Notes under the pieces: model-generated
The model's database searches: none
What the model was told of the DNA's origin: nothing
What the model saw: only the letters and a program-made list of their open reading frames with translations
In this document: positions 28,677-38,017 of the stretch, piece after piece
Layout of the letters: each line of letters opens with the position of its first letter
Position numbering within the stretch: position 1 is the first letter of the stretch
Program-made: the position numbers and the translations under genes
Source of the DNA: Pseudomonas sp. Q2-TVG4-2
GTDB taxonomy: Bacteria; Pseudomonadota; Gammaproteobacteria; Pseudomonadales; Pseudomonadaceae
Reading direction: 5' to 3'
Length of the DNA: 64,000 nt
Assembly: GCF_013620795.1 (NCBI RefSeq)
Contig: NZ_LGLW01000001.1
Span: 969,904-1,033,903, forward strand

Positions 28677-29768
28677 ATGACTCATATTCAGGTAGATCCC
28701 GCCCGCTACGATGCCCAACTCGCCGAAAAGGCTGCCCGGCTTGTCGATCTGCTGGCGCCCTTCGATGCGCCCGCGCCCGAGGTGTTCGACTCGCCGCGTG
28801 AGCACTATCGCCTGCGCGCCGAGTTCCGCCTGTGGCGCGAGGACGGCCACCGGCACTATGCGATGTTCGAACAGGGGGACAAGCACACACCGATCCTGAT
28901 CGACGACTTCCCCATCGCCAGCCGCCGCATCAACGAGCTGATGCCGCAATTGAAAGCCGCGTGGCAAGCCTCGGAAACGCTGAGCTTCAAACTGTTCCAG
29001 GTCGAATTCCTGACCACCTTGTCCGGTGATGCGCTGATTACCCTCGCCTATCACCGTCCGCTGAATGAAGCCTGGCAGGCCGAGGCTGAGCTGCTTGCGG
29101 CCAGCCTCGGCGTAAGCATCGTCGGGCGTTCCAAGGGCAAGCGCATCGTCATTGGCCGAGATTATGTGACCGAGCAACTGACGGTCGCCGGTCGCACGTT
29201 CAGCTATCGCCAGCCGGAAGGCGCCTTCACTCAGCCCAACGGCGAAATCTGCCAGAAGATGCTGAACTGGGCTTACGGCGTGTTGGGCGAACGCACCGAC
29301 GACCTGCTCGAGCTCTACTGTGGTAACGGCAACTTCACCCTGCCGCTAGCGACCCGTGTGCGCAAGGCGCTTGCTACCGAGATCAGTAAATCCTCGGTGA
29401 GCGCGGCGCTGGCCAACCTCGACGACAACGGCGTCGACAACGTCAGGCTGGTGCGCCTGTCGGCGGAGGAGCTGACCCAGGCCCTCAACGAAGTGCGGCC
29501 GTTCCGCCGCCTGGCCGGCATTGACCTGAAGAGCTACAATTTCGGCAGTGTCTTCGTCGACCCGCCCCGCGCCGGCATGGACCCGGACACCTGCGAACTG
29601 ACCCGCCGCTTCGAGCGCATCCTTTATATCTCATGCAATCCTGAGACGCTGGCGGCGAACATCGCCCAGTTGCACGACACCCACCGCATCGAGCGCTGTG
29701 CCCTATTCGATCAGTTTCCCTATACCCACCACATGGAATCGGGCGTGCTGTTAGTGCGGCGCGACTGA
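28677..29768 (+). CDS. trmA: tRNA (uracil-5)-methyltransferase TrmA
   Basis: Makes m5U54 in the T-loop of tRNAs with S-adenosylmethionine. 363 residues, the normal size. The SAM-binding motif is [29 protein letters not shown] and the catalytic cysteine in [15 protein letters not shown] follow. The N-terminal half is the RNA-binding part ([20 protein letters not shown]). Its upstream gap carries two dispersed repeats. Single gene; the next gene is convergent. Confidence 0.97.
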   Translation: MTHIQVDPARYDAQLAEKAARLVDLLAPFDAPAPEVFDSPREHYRLRAEFRLWREDGHRHYAMFEQGDKHTPILIDDFPIASRRINELMPQLKAAWQASETLSFKLFQVEFLTTLSGDALITLAYHRPLNEAWQAEAELLAASLGVSIVGRSKGKRIVIGRDYVTEQLTVAGRTFSYRQPEGAFTQPNGEICQKMLNWAYGVLGERTDDLLELYCGNGNFTLPLATRVRKALATEISKSSVSAALANLDDNGVDNVRLVRLSAEELTQALNEVRPFRRLAGIDLKSYNFGSVFVDPPRAGMDPDTCELTRRFERILYISCNPETLAANIAQLHDTHRIERCALFDQFPYTHHMESGVLLVRRD

Positions 29769-29821
29769 GCCGTGATCCAGAGCCGATCGAGGCCTGACGT
29801 GAACGCTACGCAGTAGAGCGA

Positions 29822-29840
29822 GGGGTGAGCATCGCACCCC
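29822..29840. repeat. Small inverted repeat after trmA
   Basis: GGGGTG and CACCCC arms enclose AGCATCG, 54 bases after trmA. It has no T-run, so a role as a bidirectional 3' end hairpin between convergent genes is only possible. Confidence 0.35.
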
Positions 29841-29910
29841 GAGATGGTCGAGGTCGCGTGCTGATCGTTCACGCAGCGAAGCGCCATTCGCTGTGGTGGT
29901 GCCCCACTTG

Positions 29911-30501
29911 CTATCTGCCGGGCGGATCCTGCGGCCTATCCGCCGGCTGAGCATCAGGATCTCCCCGTCGAAAGGGCGCCGGTGCGGGCTCGGCGGTTGT
30001 CACGGGAGCAGGTCCGTCGCCCAGACGAAACGGTTTGGGCGGTCCATCGTCGAGGCGGGTCCGCTTGGATTGCAATTCTGCGTCCGGTTCGGCGTCCGAA
30101 TCCGGGTCCGTCCGCAGGCGCTCCCTCATCAACAGCAGCGCAACTGCGGCAAGCAATGCGGCACCAACCCGGTAAATTAGCGAGGCCAGATCGAAGCCGA
30201 TCAGCTCACCGCCGTCGAGCCACAACGATCCCAGCCGCCCGGCGGCCAGCGCCAGCATGGTGATCACCAGCATTACCAGGGCCGCCCTGGCGTGCTCTGG
30301 CACTCGCATGGCCCAGAGCAGGAACAGCGCCAGCCCCAACTGCAGCCCTCCGTAATAGACGCGCATATGGCTGACCGAGGCGGTCTCCATCAACAGCATC
30401 CCATTCAGATTGGCCATCTCATACGGGCGCAGCCAGTAGGCGAGGCTGAAAGCAATCATGATCACGGCCTGAACAACCAGAACGAACCGGGCAAAACGCA
30501 T
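29911..30501 (-). CDS. DUF4345-like membrane protein
   Basis: 196-residue protein of unknown function. The first 130 residues have four probable membrane helices (start MRFARFVLVVQAVIMIAFSL), with a pattern of DUF4345 proteins (SHMRVYYGGLQLGLALFLLW). The last 60 residues form a charged, proline- and aspartate-rich cytoplasmic tail that looks disordered. ATG 30501 has GGGAG upstream; the in-frame extension to 30678 is not supported. It is divergent from the DUF411 gene. Confidence 0.75.
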   Translation of the reverse strand: MRFARFVLVVQAVIMIAFSLAYWLRPYEMANLNGMLLMETASVSHMRVYYGGLQLGLALFLLWAMRVPEHARAALVMLVITMLALAAGRLGSLWLDGGELIGFDLASLIYRVGAALLAAVALLLMRERLRTDPDSDAEPDAELQSKRTRLDDGPPKPFRLGDGPAPVTTAEPAPAPFRRGDPDAQPADRPQDPPGR

Positions 30502-30669
30502 CGAAAACTCCCCTGATAGCGGCTGCGCACCACAATGGTTATCGGACCGAAGCGGCTCGTATTGGTTCGCCGCAGAGCCGGTAGCAGCCTGTGACAATCG
30601 CTCACGGGCGGATGTTTGGGCCGGTGCTCGCTTGGCGTTATCCTGCTCCATCCCTTGGAGGAAATCTTC

Positions 30670-31104
30670 ATGCGCCATCTGCTACTCGCCACCGCCTTCT
30701 TCGCCAGCCTTACCCAGGCAGCCGAACCCATCGCCATCGACGTTCACCGCGACGCCAACTGCGGCTGCTGCACCTCATGGATCAAGCATCTCCAAGAGAA
30801 CGGTTTCCAGGTGAACGACCATGTCGAAACCGATATGGCCGCCGTCAAGAACCGCCTCGGCGTGCCTCACCGGCTGGGCTCCTGCCACACTGGGGTGATC
30901 GATGGAAAGTTCGTTGAAGGGCACGTTCCCGCTGCCGATATTTTCAAGCTTCGCGCTCAGCCCGATCTGATCGGCGCGGCAGTGCCGGGCATGCCCTTGG
31001 GTTCGCCGGGTATGGAAATGGGCGATCGCCAGGATGCCTACAAAGTGGTCGGGCTGGACAAGCATGGCAAGGAATCGGTGCTGGCCGAATATCCAGCGCG
31101 CTGA
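30670..31104 (+). CDS. DUF411 (CopG-like) periplasmic protein
   Basis: 144-residue protein with a signal peptide (MRHLLLATAFFASLTQAAEP). The mature part is a DUF411 domain: DVHRDANCGCCTSWIKHLQE holds the CGCC cysteine motif, and LGSCHTGVIDGKFVEGHVP a further Cys and His. DUF411 proteins (including CopG of copper-resistance loci) are metal binders, usually copper. GGAGG lies nine bases before ATG 30670. No other copper genes are adjacent, so the metal is inferred from family only. Confidence 0.88.
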   Translation: MRHLLLATAFFASLTQAAEPIAIDVHRDANCGCCTSWIKHLQENGFQVNDHVETDMAAVKNRLGVPHRLGSCHTGVIDGKFVEGHVPAADIFKLRAQPDLIGAAVPGMPLGSPGMEMGDRQDAYKVVGLDKHGKESVLAEYPAR

Positions 31105-31194
31105 TTGAAATCAGGCGAAGCGCAATCGGCCGACTGAATTAGCTGATAACAGCGCGGGTCTATCCACCAGCTATGTCTGGTAGAGGATTCGTAC

Positions 31195-32055
31195 ATGCGT
31201 TGGAAGAAGGCGCGTCGCAGCGACAACGTGGTAGATGCCAGGGGCCGCAGCGGCGGCATCGGTCGAGGGCGTCTGAGTCTGGCCGGGGTAGCCATCGTGG
31301 TGGTGATCGGCTTGCTCTCCGGCCAGGACCCGATGCAGATCCTCGGCCAGTTGGCCAACCAGACCGGCTCGCCGCCCACCCAACAGAGCGAGGCGCCAGC
31401 ACGCGGCGATGACCCGCAGGTGGCATTCGTCCAGGCCATCCTCGGTGATACCGAAGACACCTGGCGTGCGCTGTTCCAGCAGTCTGGCGAGCAGTACCGC
31501 GATCCTACGCTTGTGTTGTTTCGCGGTGGAATCAATTCAGCGTGCGGCTTCGCCAGCTCGGCGGTCGGTCCCTTCTACTGCCCGGGCGATCGCCAGGTGT
31601 ATCTCGACCTTCATTTCTTCGATGAAATGGCGTCGCGCTTCTCGGTCGCCGGGGATTCCGCCCAGGCCTACGTGATCGCCCACGAGGTCGGCCATCATGT
31701 ACAGACGCTGCTGGGGGTGTCGCAGCAGATGCAGGCCGCACGCCAGCGCGGCGCTCAGATGGAAGGCGACAACGGACTGCTGGTTCGTCAGGAGCTGCAG
31801 GCCGACTGCTTCGCCGGTGTCTGGGCCTACCATGCGCAGCAGCGTCATGACTGGCTGGAGGCGGGCGATCTGGAAGAGGCGCTGAACGCCGCCAATGCCA
31901 TCGGTGATGACCATCTGCAAAAGCAGAGTCAGGGCCGCGTGGTGCCGGACGCGTTCACTCATGGCACCTCGGCGCAGCGGGTCAGATGGTTCCGCACCGG
32001 CTTCGACAGTGGCGAGCCGGCGCGCTGCGATACGTTTCAGGCGAGCCGGCTCTGA
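31195..32055 (+). CDS. ypfJ: YpfJ-type neutral zinc metallopeptidase
   Basis: 286-residue membrane-anchored protein of the YpfJ family. A charged N terminus (MRWKKARRSDNVVDARG) precedes one membrane helix near residues 27-45, then a soluble domain with the zinc motif VIAHEVGHHVQ and a downstream glutamate region (RQELQADCFAGVWAYH). The proteolytic role is predicted from the HEVGHH motif; the natural substrate is unknown. AGAGGA precedes the start. No operon partner is obvious. Confidence 0.9.
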   Translation: MRWKKARRSDNVVDARGRSGGIGRGRLSLAGVAIVVVIGLLSGQDPMQILGQLANQTGSPPTQQSEAPARGDDPQVAFVQAILGDTEDTWRALFQQSGEQYRDPTLVLFRGGINSACGFASSAVGPFYCPGDRQVYLDLHFFDEMASRFSVAGDSAQAYVIAHEVGHHVQTLLGVSQQMQAARQRGAQMEGDNGLLVRQELQADCFAGVWAYHAQQRHDWLEAGDLEEALNAANAIGDDHLQKQSQGRVVPDAFTHGTSAQRVRWFRTGFDSGEPARCDTFQASRL

Positions 32056-32068
32056 GCGCTCAGCCCGG

Positions 32069-32407
32069 CTAGGTCACCCAGTTGTAAATCGGTGCGTCTG
32101 CGCCGCTCTGCACTTTCACTTGGGCGCTGTGGCGCAGACGCACCAGCAGGCGCTTGCCAGCCAGGGCGCTGCCACTCAGGGCTTCCAGTTCGGCCAGCAA
32201 CTGCGGGCCCTCCATGCGCCCCGCTTCGCGCAGCAGCTGTTGAGCACCGAGCCACAGCGCGTCGGTGCCGGCCTCGGCAGGCGCCTGCGCCGCCTGCACA
32301 TTGGCACTCAATGGCAACTGTCGCGCCAACTGCGCCCAGTCCTGATCATCCATATCAATGCTTAGGTCGACCGGCCACTCGCCGACATGGCCACGAATTC
32401 GAATCAT
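32069..32407 (-). CDS. Conserved hypothetical protein
   Basis: 112-residue protein that I do not recognise. It is acidic-amphipathic, has no signal peptide or membrane helix, and starts MIRIRGHVGEWPVDLSIDMD. ATG 32407 has AGGAG seven bases upstream; a GTG at 32413 is only one base from that site. It is divergent from the Zur-box operon and convergent with ypfJ. No function is assigned. Confidence 0.6.
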   Translation of the reverse strand: MIRIRGHVGEWPVDLSIDMDDQDWAQLARQLPLSANVQAAQAPAEAGTDALWLGAQQLLREAGRMEGPQLLAELEALSGSALAGKRLLVRLRHSAQVKVQSGADAPIYNWVT

Positions 32408-32479
32408 CTTCACGCTCCTGAAAGTCAGGACGATATGCTCCCACGCTCCGGCTTGGGCTGGCCAGCCACAGCTGCCGCC

Positions 32480-32494
32480 TGTTATAACGTAACT
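32480..32494. promoter_or_regulatory. Candidate Zur box
   Basis: TGTTATAACGTAACT matches the Zur-box pattern TGTTATAATATAACA at 12 of 15 positions. It lies 24 bases before the DUF2796 start, where a repressor would block transcription. In P. aeruginosa the orthologous operon is induced by zinc shortage through Zur. Confidence 0.7.
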
Positions 32495-32518
32495 CTTTCT
32501 TTATCCAGGAGTCCTGTT

Positions 32519-33094
32519 ATGCGCCATCTGCTGCTTGCCCTGCAATTCGCTCTGTTGCCCGGTTTCGTTCTGGCCGCCGAAACCCACGACCACGGTCATC
32601 ATCACGCTCAGCATGGCAGCCTCGGCGCGCATGAGCACGGCGCAGCTGAGCTGGATGTCGCACTGGATAGCTCCACATTGGAAATTGAACTGCGCAGCCC
32701 GGCCATGAACCTGGTGGGCTTCGAACACGCACCGAGCAGCGAAGCCGACAACCGCAAGATCGCCGATGCGCGCAAGCAACTGGAGCAGCCTGACACCTTG
32801 TTCAGGCTGTCGGCTGCAGCGGGTTGTGCCCTGGCTGAAACCCAGCTGCAGAGCCCTCTGTTCGAAGAGGATGCTCCTGGGCATGAGCACGAAGAGGGCC
32901 ACGATCAGGACCACAGCGAGATCCACGCGCGGTACCGGTTTGATTGCGCCACACCCCAAGCACTGACGGGGATCGACCTGCAGGGCTTGTTCAAAGCCTT
33001 CCCAGGCACCGAGGAAATCCAGGCACAATTGATCGGCCCGAACGGCCAACGTGGCGCGCAACTGAGCGTCGGCCAACCGCGCGCAGAACTCTGA
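32519..33094 (+). CDS. DUF2796 periplasmic His-rich protein
   Basis: 191-residue secreted protein: signal peptide (ending near FVLAAE), then a histidine-rich segment (THDHGHHHAQHG) and a second His/Glu/Asp-rich stretch (GHEHEEGHDQDHSE), both likely zinc-binding. This is the DUF2796 family. It is the first gene of a four-gene operon that matches, gene for gene, PA4063-PA4066 of P. aeruginosa (zinc-responsive MacB-like system). ATG 32519 has AGGAG upstream. Confidence 0.9.
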   Translation: MRHLLLALQFALLPGFVLAAETHDHGHHHAQHGSLGAHEHGAAELDVALDSSTLEIELRSPAMNLVGFEHAPSSEADNRKIADARKQLEQPDTLFRLSAAAGCALAETQLQSPLFEEDAPGHEHEEGHDQDHSEIHARYRFDCATPQALTGIDLQGLFKAFPGTEEIQAQLIGPNGQRGAQLSVGQPRAEL

Positions 33095-33166
33095 TCCGAC
33101 CTTCTGTCTGCCCGCTGCCCGACCTGACGCAGTAAACTCCCGGCTCGTCTGAAACGGATCAGCTTG

Positions 33167-33874
33167 ATGACCGCACCGCTACTTGAACTCCACCAATTGG
33201 GTTTCGCCTGGCCTGGCCAAGCAGAGCTGCTCGATATTCCGAGCTTTAGCCTCGAGCGAAACCAGAGCCTGTTTCTCAAAGGGCCCTCAGGTAGCGGCAA
33301 GACCACCTTGCTCGGCTTGGTTGGTGGCGTGCAGACCGCGCGGCGTGGAATCGTTCGCCTGCTCGGCACCGATCTCGCGGCACTCTCGGCCGGAGCGAGA
33401 GATCGTTTCCGTGTCGACCACACCGGCTATATCTTCCAGCAGTTCAATCTGCTGCCGTTTCTTTCGGTCGCCGAGAATGTCGGTCTGCCCTGCCATTTCT
33501 CAAAGACCCGCGCAGAGCGCGCCCGACAGCGGCACGGCAGCGTTGCGCAGGCAACGGCGAGTCTGCTGTCGCATCTCGGCCTCCCTCAGGACCTACACAA
33601 TCGGCGCGCCGAAGCCCTATCCATCGGCCAGCAACAGCGCGTCGCCGCGGCGCGCGCGCTGATCGGCCAACCGGAACTGGTGATTGCCGACGAGCCCACT
33701 TCTGCACTCGACGCCGACAGCCGCGAGGCGTTTCTGCAGCTGCTGTTCGCTGAATGCCATGAGGCCGGCTCGAGCCTGCTGTTCGTCAGCCACGACCAGA
33801 GCCTGGCGCCACTGTTCGACCGCAGCCTGTCCCTGTCCCAACTCAACCGCGCCTCCCGCGCCGCGGAGATCTGA
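33167..33874 (+). CDS. ABC transporter ATP-binding protein (MacB-like)
   Basis: 235-residue ATPase with Walker A GPSGSGKTT, Walker B LVIADEPTS and a LolD/MacB-like overall length. The signature motif is atypical (LSIGQQQR), like a LolD-type variant. ATG 33167 follows a TTG codon. It works with the FtsX-type permease 3 bases downstream of its stop. Role: extraction or efflux at the envelope in zinc shortage, inferred from the Zur-box operon context. Confidence 0.9.
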   Translation: MTAPLLELHQLGFAWPGQAELLDIPSFSLERNQSLFLKGPSGSGKTTLLGLVGGVQTARRGIVRLLGTDLAALSAGARDRFRVDHTGYIFQQFNLLPFLSVAENVGLPCHFSKTRAERARQRHGSVAQATASLLSHLGLPQDLHNRRAEALSIGQQQRVAAARALIGQPELVIADEPTSALDADSREAFLQLLFAECHEAGSSLLFVSHDQSLAPLFDRSLSLSQLNRASRAAEI

Positions 33875-33877
33875 ACT

Positions 33878-35143
33878 GTGTATCTGTTGCGCCTGGCCGT
33901 GGCGAGCCTGATCAACCGCCGCTTCACCGCCCTGCTCACCGTCTTCGCCATTGCCTTATCGGTGTGCCTGTTGCTGGCCGTCGAGCGGGTGCGCACCGAA
34001 GCGCGCGCCAGCTTCGCCAGTACCATCAGCGGCACCGACCTGATCGTCGGTGCGCGCTCCGGCTCGGTGAACCTGCTGCTGTACTCGGTCTTCCGCATCG
34101 GCAATGCCACCAACAACATTCGCTGGGACAGCTTCGAAGACTTTGCCAAACATCCCCGGGTGAGTTGGGCAATTCCCATCTCGCTGGGCGATTCCCACCG
34201 AGGCTACCGGGTGATGGGCACCAGCAGGGGCTACTTCGAGCACTATCGCTACGGGCGCAAGCAGCTCCTGCAAATGACTGAAGGCCGGCCGTTTGCCGAC
34301 GACCCGTTCGAGGTGGTACTCGGGGCAGAAGTCGCTCGGGCGCTGAACTACAAGCTGGACGACCGACTGGTGCTGGCGCACGGTGTCGCCACGGTCAGCC
34401 TGGTGAAACATGACGACAAGCCGTTTCGCGTGGTTGGCGTCCTCAAGCGCACCGGCACGCCGGTCGATCGCACGCTGCATATCAACCTCGCCGGGATGGA
34501 AGCGCTGCATATTGACTGGCAGAACGGCATGCCGGCGCGCGGCGCAGCGCGTATCGATGCCGAGCAGGCGCGCCAGCTCGAATTGCAGCCGAAGCAGATC
34601 ACTGCCTTTCTGCTCGGCCTGGACAGCAAGATCGCGACCTTCGCCCTGCAGCGCGAGATCAACCAATACCGCGGCGAGCCTTTGCTGGCGATCCTCCCTG
34701 GCGTCGCCCTGCAGGAGCTCTGGAGCCTGATGGGCACTGCGGAAAAGGCGTTGTTCGTGGTATCGCTGTTCGTGGTGCTCATCGGGCTGATCGGCATGCT
34801 CACCGCGATCCTTACCAGCCTCAACGAACGCCGCCGGGAAATGGCCATCCTTCGCTCGGTAGGCGCCAGGCCCTGGCATATCGGCAGCCTGCTGGTGGCC
34901 GAGGCTTTCAGCCTGGCACTGGCGGGCGTACTGCTCGGCCTGCTGTTGCTGTACGTCGCCATTTCGATTGCTCAGACACCGCTGCAGGCCGAGTATGGCC
35001 TTTATCTGCCACTCGCCTGGCCCAGCATCTACGAGTGGTCGCTGCTGGCAGCGATACTGCTGGCCGGGCTGCTGATGGGCTGCGTGCCCGCCTGGCGCGC
35101 TTACCGACAATCACTGGCTGATGGCCTGTCGATACGACTATGA
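33878..35143 (+). CDS. FtsX/MacB-type ABC transporter permease
   Basis: 421-residue membrane protein with one N-terminal helix, a long periplasmic domain (about residues 40-280) and three C-terminal helices, the MacB/LolE/FtsX topology. The C-terminal part has the family pattern LTAILTSLNERRREMAILRS. Start is GTG 33878 (MYLLRLAVASLINRR). Its stop overlaps the DUF3299 start region. Partner of the ATPase before it; the exported or extracted substrate is unknown. Confidence 0.9.
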   Translation: MYLLRLAVASLINRRFTALLTVFAIALSVCLLLAVERVRTEARASFASTISGTDLIVGARSGSVNLLLYSVFRIGNATNNIRWDSFEDFAKHPRVSWAIPISLGDSHRGYRVMGTSRGYFEHYRYGRKQLLQMTEGRPFADDPFEVVLGAEVARALNYKLDDRLVLAHGVATVSLVKHDDKPFRVVGVLKRTGTPVDRTLHINLAGMEALHIDWQNGMPARGAARIDAEQARQLELQPKQITAFLLGLDSKIATFALQREINQYRGEPLLAILPGVALQELWSLMGTAEKALFVVSLFVVLIGLIGMLTAILTSLNERRREMAILRSVGARPWHIGSLLVAEAFSLALAGVLLGLLLLYVAISIAQTPLQAEYGLYLPLAWPSIYEWSLLAAILLAGLLMGCVPAWRAYRQSLADGLSIRL

Positions 35144-35151
35144 GGACAACC

Positions 35152-35664
35152 ATGTCACGCCTGTTGCTTGCCACGCTGTTCACCCTTGCGGCGACCTTTG
35201 CGAACGCCGACGTGCGTGAGCTGCAATGGTCGGATCTGCTTCCTGCCGATGCGCCACCGCCACCACCCCCCATGGCGATCCATGACATGTCCCAGCTCGC
35301 GGACGTGCTCGCAGCCGAGAACGGCCCTGCCGCCGCACAGCAATCGCCGGCCGCGCCGGTGGTCAAAGCGCTCGACGGCATTCAGGCGAAACTACCGGGG
35401 TATATCGTGCCGCTGGACATGAGTGAGGAAGGGCGCGTCATCGAGTTTCTGCTGGTGCCCTACTTCGGCGCCTGCATCCATGTGCCACCGCCGCCGTCCA
35501 ACCAGATCGTGCATGCGACCAGCGAGCTGGGCGTCAAGGTTGACGAGCTTTACCAGCCCTTCTGGATCGAAGGCCTGCTGCGGGTCGAGCACGCCAGCAG
35601 CGAGCTGGCCGAAGCCGGCTATCGCATGGACGCACAGAAGATCTATTTCTACGAGATGGAGTGA
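35152..35664 (+). CDS. DUF3299 periplasmic protein
   Basis: 170-residue secreted protein with a signal peptide (MSRLLLATLFTLAATFANAD) and a DUF3299 domain containing the conserved pattern VPYFGACIHVPPPPSNQIVH. There is no lipobox. It is the last gene of the Zur-box operon. ATG 35152 has AGGA upstream; ATG 35140 overlaps the permease stop but lacks a site. The function of DUF3299 is unknown. Confidence 0.88.
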   Translation: MSRLLLATLFTLAATFANADVRELQWSDLLPADAPPPPPPMAIHDMSQLADVLAAENGPAAAQQSPAAPVVKALDGIQAKLPGYIVPLDMSEEGRVIEFLLVPYFGACIHVPPPPSNQIVHATSELGVKVDELYQPFWIEGLLRVEHASSELAEAGYRMDAQKIYFYEME

Positions 35665-35793
35665 CCCGCTGTACGCTGGCGGCGAGCTACGAAATGACGA
35701 GGTACGGCCAGAGATTAGCGACTCCTGAGGTCTGAAACGTCCCTGGCGGATTAAACTAGTCAGATCGCAGCGGTGCCAACGCCCGCGCACCGT

Positions 35794-36885
35794 TCAACGT
35801 GCGCTGGCGACCTGACGCTCACGCTCAAAGCTCAGCTCGCCTTCTGCCCACTCTCGCCAAGCGCGCACTTTGCGCCGCTCCGCCCCCGCGCGTTCGGCCT
35901 GCTTCAGCGCATCGAGCCCCGCCTGCCAGTGCGTCTGTTCCAGCTCCAGCTGAGCCACATGCAACCAGAACTTGGCGCTGCCGGACTGCGAAGCCAACTG
36001 GCGATAAATCTTCGCGGCAGCTGAGCGTTCCCGCGCCTGCCACCAGAGCATGCCCAGCCGCTCGCGGCGGGTGGCACTGGCTGGCAACAGATTTGATTCG
36101 AGCATCCCCTGCAGCAGCTTGGCCCCTTGCCAGGGCTGCCCGGCGGCACTCGCCAGCAACACCAGGTTATCCAGTTCCGACTCACTGAAACGCACGCCCT
36201 TGGCATGCGCCGCGCGCAACGTGGCAAGCGCTTTGTCCTCGGCGTCGGCCATCTGCTGCAGCCCCGCCAGCTGCCGCCAGGCGTTGGCCTGGTCAGGATG
36301 GCGCGCCAGCAGTCGACGCTGCCAACGTTCGGCGGTCTCGTAGCGCTTCAGCTCGGCGTTGCCGGCTACCAGAAATTGCAGCCAGGTATCGGCTGCATCG
36401 GGGTTGGCCTGGACGTATCGCTCAGCCAGCGGGAGTGCCTTGCTGTGCTGGCCGAGCCCTTGGTAGGCCTGCACCAGCATCTGCAGAACCTCTTCGCTCG
36501 CCTGGTCGGGCGAGCCCAGTAGGCTGACCACTTGGGCGTAGCGACGCTCGATCAGGCTCAGCTTGGCCAGGTTGAGACGCTCATTCGGCAGCATCGCCTC
36601 GTCGAGCTTTCCGCTCGTGACCGCTTTTTCGAGCAGCTCCAGCGCGTGGCGGTTATTACCTTCAGCCCAGGCCAGATAGGCCCTGCTGCGCCACAAAAGC
36701 GCCTCTTCAAGGCTGCCTGACTTGGCCTCGGCTTGCTTGAGCACTCGATGTGCCGCGCTATAGTCACCCTTTTTCTGCGCGCTCTGCGCGCGCTCCAACG
36801 CCTTGAACACGGCCGGGTCGATGCTTTGTGCAGCATGAGTCGAGACAGCGAACAACAACGAGATCAATAACAGCAAACGTGGCAT
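35794..36885 (-). CDS. TPR-repeat periplasmic protein of the TonB2-like locus
   Basis: 363-residue secreted protein with a signal peptide (MPRLLLLISLLFAVSTHAAQ) and many helical tetratricopeptide-like repeats (for example AQSAQKKGDYSAAHRVLKQA and ALPLAERYVQANPDAADTWL). Such repeat proteins scaffold partners. It is the last gene of a six-gene operon on the minus strand, one base downstream of the TonB-like gene; a TPR gene sits at the same place in the Vibrio TonB2 clusters. Confidence 0.85.
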   Translation of the reverse strand: MPRLLLLISLLFAVSTHAAQSIDPAVFKALERAQSAQKKGDYSAAHRVLKQAEAKSGSLEEALLWRSRAYLAWAEGNNRHALELLEKAVTSGKLDEAMLPNERLNLAKLSLIERRYAQVVSLLGSPDQASEEVLQMLVQAYQGLGQHSKALPLAERYVQANPDAADTWLQFLVAGNAELKRYETAERWQRRLLARHPDQANAWRQLAGLQQMADAEDKALATLRAAHAKGVRFSESELDNLVLLASAAGQPWQGAKLLQGMLESNLLPASATRRERLGMLWWQARERSAAAKIYRQLASQSGSAKFWLHVAQLELEQTHWQAGLDALKQAERAGAERRKVRAWREWAEGELSFERERQVASAR

Positions 36886-36886
36886 G

Positions 36887-37597
36887 TCAGCGTTCTCCTT
36901 GCAGGCGAAAATGCAGTGTTTTCACGGCTTCGCGCGATACCGCGGCACCATTTTCGGTGCGCGGCGCGAAACGCCAGCGAGCAGCGGCGCGGCGCGCTTC
37001 GCGATCGAACACACTGCGTGGCGAAGCCTCCAGAACTCGAATGTTCTCGACCTTGCCGGCAGGCGTGATGGTGAATGCGAGCTTGATATGACCTTCGATG
37101 CCGCGCTGACGTGCCCGATACGGGTACTCGGGGCGGACGTCGTTAAGCGGCATGACTTCCTGCTCCGGACCGCCGGATTGCGATCCAGTGTCGGCAGCTA
37201 CAGGCGGCGGGGCTGGCGTTGCTGCGGGTGCCGCTGCGGTCAGGCCGCTCAGGCTGGGGGCCGGCGCGCTGGCTATGGCCATCCCGCTGTCGATGTTCGG
37301 CAGCTGCAGATCGAGCTTTGGCAGGTTGGCACTCGGAGTGGCCATGCTCGGAGTGGGCGGGGTCGGTGGCTGCGGCGTCTTCGGTTGGGGCGGCTGCGGC
37401 GCCTGCTGGCGCGAGCGGGTCGCGGTGCTTTCGTTACGGCTGTCCATGCGCACGAAGTTGGCGATCGCCACCGCTTCTTCCGCCACATCGCTGCGCGGCG
37501 GATTGACCATGCTCAGCATCAAGGCGAACAGCAGCAGTGCCACCACGCAGGCGGCGATGAAGGACAACCCGACGCGGGTCAGTCCACGGACCATCAC
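36887..37597 (-). CDS. TonB-like energy transducer
   Basis: 236-residue protein: a single N-terminal membrane helix (about 12-30), a long Pro/Thr/Ala-rich periplasmic spacer (QAPQPPQPKTPQPPTPPTPS), and a C-terminal TonB domain (EYPYRARQRGIEGHIKLAFT, then VENIRVLEASPRSVFDREAR). It transmits the proton-motive force from ExbB/ExbD to outer-membrane receptors. Its start overlaps the exbD stop. Start ATG 37597 (or 37594). Order and length match TonB2-type proteins. Confidence 0.9.
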   Translation of the reverse strand: MMVRGLTRVGLSFIAACVVALLLFALMLSMVNPPRSDVAEEAVAIANFVRMDSRNESTATRSRQQAPQPPQPKTPQPPTPPTPSMATPSANLPKLDLQLPNIDSGMAIASAPAPSLSGLTAAAPAATPAPPPVAADTGSQSGGPEQEVMPLNDVRPEYPYRARQRGIEGHIKLAFTITPAGKVENIRVLEASPRSVFDREARRAAARWRFAPRTENGAAVSREAVKTLHFRLQGER

Positions 37598-38007
37598 TGC
37601 GCTCCCGAACTGGCGGCAAGCGCCACGTCCCGGACGCCGGCCTGGCGCGCCTGATCCATGACCTGAACCACCAGACCGGTCCGCGCGTCCTGATCAGCCT
37701 GAACCACTACCGCGCCTTCCGGTTGGTCGACGCGCATGCGCTCCACATGAGCGCGCACGCTGCGCACATCCACAGGCTGCTTGTCGATCCAGACCTGGCC
37801 CTCGGCCGTCACCGCGATAAGGATGTTGCCCTTGTCCTGGGCACTGGCGGTATCGGCCTGCGGGCGCTGGACCTCGACCCCGGATTCCTTGATGAAGGAG
37901 CTGGTGACGATAAAGAAGATCAACATGATGAAGACCACGTCGAGCATCGGCGTCAGATCGATGCCGGTGTCCTCTTCCTGCTGATAATGATGGCGACGCA
38001 TACGCAT
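37594..38007 (-). CDS. exbD: ExbD/TolR-family biopolymer transport protein
   Basis: 137 residues with a cytoplasmic N terminus, one membrane helix carrying the proton-path aspartate (DLTPMLDVVFIMLIFFIVTS) and a periplasmic domain. Partner of ExbB in the proton-driven stator. ATG 38007 has GAGGA upstream. It is 10 bases downstream of the exbB stop and its stop overlaps the TonB-like start, so the set is translated together. Confidence 0.93.
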   Translation of the reverse strand: MRMRRHHYQQEEDTGIDLTPMLDVVFIMLIFFIVTSSFIKESGVEVQRPQADTASAQDKGNILIAVTAEGQVWIDKQPVDVRSVRAHVERMRVDQPEGAVVVQADQDARTGLVVQVMDQARQAGVRDVALAASSGAQ

Positions 38008-38017
38008 CCGGTAATCC

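Noticed and set aside
33956..35110. A 384-residue open frame on the minus strand
   Set aside because: Antisense to the FtsX-type permease gene, which has the expected topology and operon setting.
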